A stretch of 6,136 bases of DNA from Chloroflexota bacterium. GTDB taxonomy: Bacteria; Chloroflexota; Dehalococcoidia; GIF9; UBA5620. Position 1 is the first letter of the stretch. Every line of letters starts with the position of its first letter. Positions 1 to 5,370 of the stretch are shown here, piece after piece. Position numbers and translations under genes: made by a program. Location: the NCBI GenBank assembly GCA_026389735.1, contig JAPLHH010000304.1, positions 1 through 6,136 of the forward strand. Reading direction: 5' to 3'. The notes below the pieces were generated by a model. The model was not told the origin of the DNA. It saw nothing but the letters and a program-made list of their open reading frames with translations, and made no database searches.

Positions 1-67
1 CAAGTGCTTGCTCATTGTGGATCTCGCCACTCTCGCTAGCAGCGAATGACCAGCCCCAGCCCGATGC
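1..67. other. Upstream flank with no supported gene
   Basis: No gene can be supported here. On the plus strand one frame is open from the window edge to a TGA at 47-49 and another to a TGA at about 69-71. Either could be the last codons of a gene that begins outside the window, but 15 to 22 residues are too few to recognise. No hairpin followed by a T run is evident. Confidence 0.4.
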
Positions 68-96
68 TTGACAAGCCCTGACCGCTGCTCTATTGT
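68..96 (+). promoter_or_regulatory. Sigma-70-type promoter candidate for the two-component operon
   Basis: A perfect -35 hexamer TTGACA (68-73) is followed after exactly 17 bases by TATTGT (91-96), which matches four of six positions of the -10 consensus. A TATAAC at 96-101 is closer to consensus, but its 22-base spacing is too long. Transcription would begin near 102-104, leaving a leader of only about 14 bases before the ATG at 117, just enough to hold the Shine-Dalgarno sequence. This is motif matching only; no transcript data are available. Confidence 0.5.
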
Positions 97-105
97 ATAA
101 CTACC

Positions 106-111
106 GGGAGG
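106..111 (+). promoter_or_regulatory. Ribosome binding site that sets the kinase start
   Basis: GGGAGG lies 5 bases before the ATG at 117. A TTG at 93 opens the same frame eight codons earlier, but it lies inside the probable -10 box, so the ATG at 117 is preferred. Confidence 0.7.
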
Positions 112-116
112 CGGGT

Positions 117-1766
117 ATGGGTAATAAGGAGACGCCAACCCAACAGGTCGTTACAAGGTCAGACTTAGACATACCACTTCAGGACATACTGGATGGAGTG
201 GAAGACCACCTCGTGGTGGTGGATAGCGAACACCGGGTCAGGCTCGCCAATTCAGCAGCGCTAAACAAACTCGGTGCGGGCTCACCTATTGGAAAGCTTT
301 GCTATCAGGTGTTTCAAAATAAGGACAGACCATGCGGTCCACCCTTATGGGACTGCCCACTCAGCAAAGTCCTTAAAACTGGCGCCACGACCACCATTAT
401 TCATCCACTACATATGGCTGGAACCGATATTTATCTAAAGATCACCGCCTACCCTCTCCGGGATAGCGGCGGAAATGTCAAGGCAATATTCGAGCTGAGG
501 AGGGACGTTACTGCTGAAAGGGAGCTGGAGAGCCAGTTACTAAGGCGGCATCACCAGCTTTCAGCTTTGAGTCACATTTCAAGTGCGATCAGTGGCCTGC
601 GAGATTTGGATACTATTCTGAGAATTGCCTTGGACAATGTCCTGGAGTTTATTGACAGCGACATCGGGGGAATTCTGCTCTTGGACGAGGAGACCAAGAC
701 ACTAAGCTATCGCGTACAACGGGGCTTATCTGCCAGATATGTTGAAGAAACGCGGATACCCCTAGGTGAGAGCATAGCAGGAAAAGTAGCCCAGGTCGGC
801 GAGCCTATGGTATTGGAAGACATTTCCAAAGACCCGCGTGTTACTCGGCCTGACCTGATAAGCGCAGAGGGACTTAAAGGATTCGTTAGCATTCCGTTAA
901 AGACGAAGGACAAGGTAACAGGAGTGATGAATATCGCGAGCCATGAACCAAAGCGATTTGGTGCTGATGATGTTTCCCTCCTCAGTTCCATTGGTGAATA
1001 TCTCGGTACGGCAATTGAGCAAGCAAGTCTGTATGACCGGTTGGCAAGGGCAAGTGAAAGATATCACGCCCTTCTTCAACATGCTCTGACGGCTCAAGAG
1101 CAGGAGCGAAAGAGGATTGCTCGAGAGCTCCACGACGAGACGAGTCAAGCAATTACTGCCGTGACCTTGAGCCTCCAGGCTATCATGGGGATGGCGGAGA
1201 TGAAGGGAATCGGAGATGCCGAGTTCCTAGAGATGCTCAAGATGACACACTCGTATGCGGTCTACGCTGGCAATGAAATAGTAAAACTCATGAAGGAACT
1301 CCGCCCCACCCTGTTAGATGAGCTTGGAATGCCAGCTGCAATCCACCGCTATGCTAAGGACACTCTTCAAGCCAAGGGTATTAACCTATCGGCAGAGTTC
1401 ACTGGTGCTGATCGGCGCTTTCCGCCTGAAGTGGAGGTAACTCTATTCCGCGTCGCCCAGGGGGCTATAGGTAATATCTTAGAGCACTCAGAGGCGAAGA
1501 ATGCCTCAATCAAGCTACAGTGCAATGCTACTGAGTGCTTATTACAAATCGAGGACGATGGCAAAGGCTTTGACGTCAGCAAACTTAGGTGGGTGGACCC
1601 TAGTGGTCGGGGGGCGGGCGTATTCACTATGAAGGAGAGAGTAGGTCTGGTTGGCGGCCGTTGTCGTATCGAGTCTCGGCCAGGTCAAGGCACAAGGGTT
1701 GTAGTGAATGTCCCGGTGGCCGGAGGCAAGCCGTATGAAGAAGATAAAGGTACTAATAGTAGATGA
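117..1766 (+). CDS. Cytosolic sensor histidine kinase, PAS-GAF-HisKA_3-HATPase
   Basis: This is a 549-residue sensor kinase of the NarX/DegS-like (HisKA_3) class, which phosphorylates a partner response regulator. A PAS domain spans about residues 18-135, a GAF domain about 148-303, the dimerisation/phosphoacceptor helix about 320-400, and the ATPase domain about 430-535. The H-box contains RIARELHDE with phosphoacceptor His339. The N-box Asn is N453, the G1 box is EDDGKGF (479-485), and the G2 region is the Gly-rich stretch around 498-514. There are no membrane segments or signal peptide, so it should sense something in the cytosol. The PAS domain has three cysteines (C62, C73, C80) that suggest a metal, cluster or thiol switch. 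The N-box reads QGAIGN, where relatives usually have Glu in place of the first Gly. The 3' end overlaps the response regulator by 32 bases, so the two should be co-expressed partners. The ligand is unknown. Confidence 0.92.
   Translation: MGNKETPTQQVVTRSDLDIPLQDILDGVEDHLVVVDSEHRVRLANSAALNKLGAGSPIGKLCYQVFQNKDRPCGPPLWDCPLSKVLKTGATTTIIHPLHMAGTDIYLKITAYPLRDSGGNVKAIFELRRDVTAERELESQLLRRHHQLSALSHISSAISGLRDLDTILRIALDNVLEFIDSDIGGILLLDEETKTLSYRVQRGLSARYVEETRIPLGESIAGKVAQVGEPMVLEDISKDPRVTRPDLISAEGLKGFVSIPLKTKDKVTGVMNIASHEPKRFGADDVSLLSSIGEYLGTAIEQASLYDRLARASERYHALLQHALTAQEQERKRIARELHDETSQAITAVTLSLQAIMGMAEMKGIGDAEFLEMLKMTHSYAVYAGNEIVKLMKELRPTLLDELGMPAAIHRYAKDTLQAKGINLSAEFTGADRRFPPEVEVTLFRVAQGAIGNILEHSEAKNASIKLQCNATECLLQIEDDGKGFDVSKLRWVDPSGRGAGVFTMKERVGLVGGRCRIESRPGQGTRVVVNVPVAGGKPYEEDKGTNSR
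1722..1726 (+). promoter_or_regulatory. Ribosome binding site for the response regulator
   Basis: GGAGG inside the kinase coding sequence lies 8 bases before the ATG at 1735. An in-frame ATG at 1708 has no comparable site and would add nine residues before the conserved KVLIVDD strand, so 1735 is the better start. Confidence 0.7.
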
Positions 1767-2388
1767 CCATACCCTCGTGCGTCAAGGAATCCGTTCCCTG
1801 CTGGCATTAGCTGCCGACATAGAAATAGTGGGTGAGGCGGCTGACGGAAGGGAGGCTATAGAAAAGGTGAGACAGCTTGCGCCGGATATTGTGCTTATGG
1901 ACCTGGCAATGCCCAACATGGGCGGACTGGAAGCTACACGCAGAATCCGCAGGGAATTCCCAGCAACGAAGGTATTAGCCGTCACACAGTACGATGACAG
2001 CGAGTACGTCATCCCCATTATCAAGGCAGGGGCCCGTGGGTTTGTAACTAAAATGGCTTCGCCCTTGGAGCTTGCTTCGGCTATTCAGGCTGTCTACAGA
2101 GGTGATTCCTTTCTATCTCCCTCAGCAGCAACAGCTCTCGTAGAGGAATGTCAGCTAATGGTTGGCACAGAAGGCGAAAAAAACTCTTACCAACTCCTAA
2201 CGGACAGAGAAAGAGAAGTGCTTAAACTGGTAGCTGAGGGGCATACTGCCCGAGAAATAGCCGATATGCTCGTCGTCAGCCCTAAAACCGTAGAGTGGTA
2301 CAAAGCCAGTCTGATGAACAAACTGAACATCCACAACAAAACCGACCTCATTAAATTTGCCATACGTAAGCAAGTTATCAACCTCTAA
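1735..2388 (+). CDS. NarL/FixJ-family response regulator
   Basis: This is a 217-residue DNA-binding response regulator, the usual length for the family. The receiver domain (about 4-120) has the acidic pair D10/D11, phosphoacceptor D56 in VLMDLAMP, the switch Thr84 and the conserved Lys106. After a short linker, a LuxR-type helix-turn-helix domain (about 152-213) begins LTDREREVLKLVAEG and contains the recognition-helix signature SPKTVEWY. All key residues are present, so it should be a phosphorylation-controlled transcription factor. It overlaps the preceding HisKA_3 kinase, the standard partner class for this family, which makes them a cognate pair. Targets cannot be read from sequence. Its own operon and the methylene-THF reductase operon 178 bases downstream are the obvious candidates, by position only. 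Confidence 0.95.
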   Translation: MKKIKVLIVDDHTLVRQGIRSLLALAADIEIVGEAADGREAIEKVRQLAPDIVLMDLAMPNMGGLEATRRIRREFPATKVLAVTQYDDSEYVIPIIKAGARGFVTKMASPLELASAIQAVYRGDSFLSPSAATALVEECQLMVGTEGEKNSYQLLTDREREVLKLVAEGHTAREIADMLVVSPKTVEWYKASLMNKLNIHNKTDLIKFAIRKQVINL

Positions 2389-2566
2389 TGGCATAAATAA
2401 AATTCCTTTCCGGTACTTTCCCTATATCCAAAATCAGGGCATTTTCTAGTAAAAATCCTAAGTAAAAGACCCTAATTATCCCTGAAATTTCCCATTGACC
2501 CCTTTGCCACAATAGGTTAATCATATAGTCAAAGACATTGATTGTTGCTGTTAAAGGGGGGCTCCC
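2389..2566. other. AT-rich intergenic spacer between the two operons
   Basis: The spacer is visibly richer in A and T than the genes around it and contains no plausible coding sequence. It holds an imperfect inverted repeat (AAATCAGGG at 2431-2439 against CCCTGAAATTT at 2480-2490, with one unpaired base) and an imperfect direct repeat (CTAGTAAAA at 2446-2454 and CTAAGTAAAA at 2458-2467, offset 12 bases). Neither is strong. No GC-rich hairpin followed by a T run was found after the stop codon at 2388, so some read-through from the upstream operon cannot be excluded. Confidence 0.6.
2495..2524 (+). promoter_or_regulatory. Weak promoter candidate for the methylene-THF reductase operon
   Basis: TTGACC (2495-2500) matches five of six -35 positions. 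Possible -10 boxes are AATCAT (2519-2524, 18-base spacing) or GTTAAT (2516-2521, 15-base spacing), each four of six. An alternative pair is TTGCCA (2504-2509) with TATAGT (2524-2529), each five of six but only 14 bases apart. Any of these would start a transcript about 30 to 40 bases before the ATG at 2567. The choice is uncertain, and a regulator-dependent promoter would fit such imperfect boxes. Confidence 0.25.
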
Positions 2567-4690
2567 ATGTATTCGCGGGTAAATTATGACACTCAGGGAT
2601 ATCGACCCAATCAAACGGAGAAATACTCTCTCGACCATAGCCTAATGCCACCCTGCCAAGCTGCCTGTCCCTTACTCATGGAAATAAGGGAATATATTGA
2701 TTTAATTGCCCAGGGAAGGAACATGGAAGCATTGCAGGTCATAAGGAGTGGTAACCCCTTCCCATCTATTTGTGCTTATGTTTGTACTCATCCCTGTGAA
2801 GATTCTTGTCGGCGCGGTCAGGTAGACAAACCGGTTGCTATCCGGGCATTGAAGAGATTTGCGGTAGAATTTGGGGGCGACCGTATGGTTCAGGCTGAGG
2901 CCGAGACGACACACCAGGAAAAGGTTGCCATCATAGGCTCTGGCCCGGCCGGGTTGGCGTGTGCCTACTATTTAAGGAAGCTCGGCTATCCGGTGACGAT
3001 CTTCGAGGCTCACTCCGAGTTAGGAGGCATGCTTCGTGTGGGTATTCCCCAGTACCGTCTTCCCCGGCAGGTGCTCGATACTGAAGTTCAAAGGCTAACT
3101 CACATGGGGGTTGAAATCAGAACTAATACGCGGGTGGTATCGCTAGACCTGTTATTTGACCTGGGTTACAAGGCTATTTTTATCACTATCGGTGCTCACC
3201 AGAGCCTCAGAATGGGGATAGAGGGCGAGGAGAGCCCCGGAGTGATTGATGGGGCGACTTTTCTACGCGAGATCAACCTAGGGCTGAAACCATCGCTGGG
3301 CGATAAGGTTGCTGTGGTAGGCGGGGGCAATGTGGCCATTGATGCGGCGCGCACTGCGCTTCGCCTAGGTGCCTGTGAGGTGCATATCCTCTATCGGCGC
3401 AGCCGGGCAGAAATGCCGGCAGACCCCGTGGAAGTTGAGCAGGCCTTGGAAGAGGGGGTGCGCATCCAGTTTCTGGTAACGCCGACGATGATAAAAAGGC
3501 AAGATGGGCAATTGAATATGACCTGCATAAGGATGGAGCTTGGGGAACCGGATGACAGCGGCAGGCGTCGGCCCGTGCCAATTCAAGATAGTAATTTCAA
3601 TAATGTGTTCGACACGCTAATTGCAGCTATAGGGCAAGCACCCCAGACACCGAGCGATTTCCACATTCGCATCGGTAAGGGCAGCACTATTCAGGTTGAC
3701 CCGGCCACGCTCATTACCAATAGAGCCGGGGTTTTCGCTGGAGGTGATGCTGTCACTGGGCCAGCTACAGTTACTGAGGCGTTAGCTGCTGGCAGGCTGG
3801 CTGCTTCTCGTATTGACGATTATCTCCAGCACCGGTATCCACTACCACCTAAAGAGGGGAGAAAAAGCTTGGCAGGTGACCTGTTACCCAGAACTATAGA
3901 AATGATAAGAAAGATAAGCCGACTTGAGCCGCAGATTCTGTCTCCTGAAGCCAGAGCGAAGGATTTCGGGCTGGTGGAGTCTGTCTACGATTGGCAAGCC
4001 GCGGTCAATGAGTCCAGAAGATGCCTGCGGTGCGGCATGGGTGCTGAAATCTTGTTTCAAGATAAGTGCGCTACTTGTCTTACTTGTCTACGGGTCTGTC
4101 CGTATCATGTGCCCCACTTGGATACCAGTGGCACAATCCAGATACCGGTTGACCAGTGTCAAGCTTGTGGTGTTTGTGTGGCGGAGTGTCCGGCCAAGGC
4201 GATAGTTCTGAGAAAGCCGTATGACCGACGACAAGTAACGGAGGAGCTGAATCATACCCTTAAGTCCGCGGCGGAATCAAAGTTGAAGCCTCTTATCATC
4301 GGCTTTTGCTGTCAGTATGGGCTCTTTGGCACCGGCGCTCTAGCCAGTTTGTGGAGAAAGACTGGGGCTGGTGTCTGGGTGGTGCCGGTGCTTTGTGTGG
4401 CCAAGGTAGAATCTGACCACATGTTGCGTGCCTTCGAGATGGGTGCCGAGGGGGTTTTCATTGCTGGGTGCGGGGAGCAATGTGCTAGAGAAAACACCGC
4501 CGATTGGGTTCGCCAGCGTGTTGGGAAGGTAAGGAAAACGCTAAGGGAAATCGGACTTGAGCCAGAGCGCATGCAGGCTTTTGTCTCCGAAACCGCCAAT
4601 GCAGACGTTGCTCAACAGATGGATAAATTCTCAGATCGAATAGGTAACCTTTATTTAGCCTCAATAATAATGCAGGAGGTGAAAAGGTGA
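2567..4690 (+). CDS. GltD/NfnB-like NADPH:FAD oxidoreductase fused to 2[4Fe-4S] ferredoxin and MvhD domains
   Basis: This 707-residue fusion has three redox modules. Residues about 20-110 form the N-terminal iron-sulfur domain of the GltD family (C30, C34, C69, C73, C77, C81). Residues about 117-420 form the two-dinucleotide flavoprotein domain: FAD motif GSGPAGL (124-130), second nucleotide motif VVGGGN (250-255) with the Arg-rich YRRSR (276-280) typical of NADPH binding, and the C-terminal FAD motif GVFAGGDA (388-395). Residues about 480-550 carry a Cys pair (C486, C489) and two [4Fe-4S] motifs (C501/C504/C507/C511 and C531/C534/C537/C541). Residues about 575-705 resemble MvhD, the [2Fe-2S] subunit that links hydrogenase or other donors to HdrA. 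It starts the operon and overlaps metV by 4 bases, so it is probably the electron-input subunit of a MetFV complex. It has no membrane segment. An A/G-rich site (AAAGGGGGG, 2553-2561) precedes the ATG. Domain assignment is firm; the NADPH role and complex membership are inferred. Confidence 0.87.
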   Translation: MYSRVNYDTQGYRPNQTEKYSLDHSLMPPCQAACPLLMEIREYIDLIAQGRNMEALQVIRSGNPFPSICAYVCTHPCEDSCRRGQVDKPVAIRALKRFAVEFGGDRMVQAEAETTHQEKVAIIGSGPAGLACAYYLRKLGYPVTIFEAHSELGGMLRVGIPQYRLPRQVLDTEVQRLTHMGVEIRTNTRVVSLDLLFDLGYKAIFITIGAHQSLRMGIEGEESPGVIDGATFLREINLGLKPSLGDKVAVVGGGNVAIDAARTALRLGACEVHILYRRSRAEMPADPVEVEQALEEGVRIQFLVTPTMIKRQDGQLNMTCIRMELGEPDDSGRRRPVPIQDSNFNNVFDTLIAAIGQAPQTPSDFHIRIGKGSTIQVDPATLITNRAGVFAGGDAVTGPATVTEALAAGRLAASRIDDYLQHRYPLPPKEGRKSLAGDLLPRTIEMIRKISRLEPQILSPEARAKDFGLVESVYDWQAAVNESRRCLRCGMGAEILFQDKCATCLTCLRVCPYHVPHLDTSGTIQIPVDQCQACGVCVAECPAKAIVLRKPYDRRQVTEELNHTLKSAAESKLKPLIIGFCCQYGLFGTGALASLWRKTGAGVWVVPVLCVAKVESDHMLRAFEMGAEGVFIAGCGEQCARENTADWVRQRVGKVRKTLREIGLEPERMQAFVSETANADVAQQMDKFSDRIGNLYLASIIMQEVKR
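4674..4682 (+). promoter_or_regulatory. Strong ribosome binding site for metV
   Basis: AGGAGGTGA is a near-perfect anti-16S match, with its GGAGG core 7 bases before the GTG at 4687. This favours that GTG over a second in-frame GTG at 4693. It lies within the end of the preceding gene, consistent with translational coupling. Confidence 0.8.
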
Positions 4691-5370
4691 TTGTGGCACA
4701 ACAAAAACCTCTAGAAGAAACAAGGCGAATGATTGCCCCTTATCCGCGAGTGTTAATTCTCGGTTGTGGCACTTGTATGACCGTTTGTGATACTGGTGGT
4801 GAAAGGGAGGTTTCGTATCTCCACAACGCATTGCGGGTGGCTCAAGCCAAGGGGGGAAACGGAACCCATACCTTTTCCGAATACACCTTAAAGAGACAGT
4901 GCGACGCCGAATTCTTAGAATTGCTGGCTGACAAGATCAAGGATATAGATGTCATTCTTTCTCTGGGCTGTGGCATTGGGGTACAAGCCATAGCGGAACG
5001 TTTTCCTGACATTCCTGTTTTGCCCGGCGTTAACACCTCATTCATGGGCATGGCTAAAGAGCGGGGAGTCTGGGATGAACGGTGTGCTGCCTGTGGCGAT
5101 TGTAGATTAGAAGAAACTGCAGGCATTTGCCCTATTACTAGATGCACAAAGGGGATACTCAATGGCCCCTGCGCCGGTACCAAAAACGGCAAATGCGAAG
5201 CCAACAAAGATATGGATTGTGCCTGGGTGCTAATTTATAAACGCCTGGAGAGGTTACAGCAGTTGGAGAAAATGCGCCGCTATTATCCTCCGAGGAACTT
5301 CCGGGCGATTCCCAGACCGAAAAGGATAGTGAGCAAGGCTAATCTCAACACGGGAGGGAGCAATGGCTAA
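4687..5370 (+). CDS. metV: MetV, iron-sulfur/zinc partner subunit of methylene-THF reductase
   Basis: This 227-residue protein matches the MetV family (MTHFR C-terminal-like, Cys-rich), which in acetogens forms a tight complex with MetF and passes electrons to its FAD. Cysteines fall into an N-terminal set, C27/C30/C34 in the LGCGTCMTVC stretch plus C72 and C95, and a C-terminal set beginning ERCAACGDC (131-139) and continuing through C148, C153, C162, C170 and C178. The hallmark NGPCAG (159-164), GKCE (168-171) and IYKRL (183-187) segments are present. In the Moorella and Acetobacterium enzymes these proteins carry [4Fe-4S] clusters and zinc. No membrane segment is seen. The start is GTG in a GTGA overlap with the preceding stop, and the end overlaps metF by 8 bases. 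The last 40 or so residues are basic and cysteine-free and may dock onto a partner. Confidence 0.93.
   Translation: MIVAQQKPLEETRRMIAPYPRVLILGCGTCMTVCDTGGEREVSYLHNALRVAQAKGGNGTHTFSEYTLKRQCDAEFLELLADKIKDIDVILSLGCGIGVQAIAERFPDIPVLPGVNTSFMGMAKERGVWDERCAACGDCRLEETAGICPITRCTKGILNGPCAGTKNGKCEANKDMDCAWVLIYKRLERLQQLEKMRRYYPPRNFRAIPRPKRIVSKANLNTGGSNG
5352..5357 (+). promoter_or_regulatory. Ribosome binding site for metF
   Basis: GGGAGG lies 5 bases before the ATG at 5363, inside the end of metV, and supports that start and coupled translation. Confidence 0.65.

Noticed and set aside
1..71. Tail of an upstream protein-coding gene
   Set aside because: Two frames are open for only 15 to 22 codons from the edge and neither translation is recognisable, so the choice cannot be made.
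2412..2420. TACTTTCCC as a NarL-type heptamer site
   Set aside because: It matches the TACYYMT consensus poorly and there is no properly spaced partner heptamer.
2553..2569. GGGGGGCTCCC before the fusion gene as a translation-blocking hairpin or riboswitch element
   Set aside because: Only a three-pair stem with a three-base loop can form, which is too weak, and no aptamer-like structure lies upstream.
2378..2638. Minus-strand open frame of 86 codons across the intergenic spacer
   Set aside because: It would run through the promoter region and the start of the fusion gene, and has no clear Shine-Dalgarno sequence or recognisable motif.
3273..3586. Minus-strand open frames of 102 and 73 codons inside the fusion gene
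   Set aside because: They lie wholly opposite a well-conserved flavoprotein domain, have low-complexity Pro/Ser/His/Arg-rich translations and no convincing ribosome site; they are shadows of the real gene.
3924..4205. Plus-strand open frame of 93 codons in another frame of the fusion gene
   Set aside because: It overlaps the conserved ferredoxin motifs in the true frame, and its translation is Trp/Arg-rich without any recognisable domain.
4842..5207. Minus-strand open frame of 121 codons opposite metV
   Set aside because: The plus-strand frame encodes an unmistakable MetV cysteine pattern over the same bases; the antisense reading has no family features.
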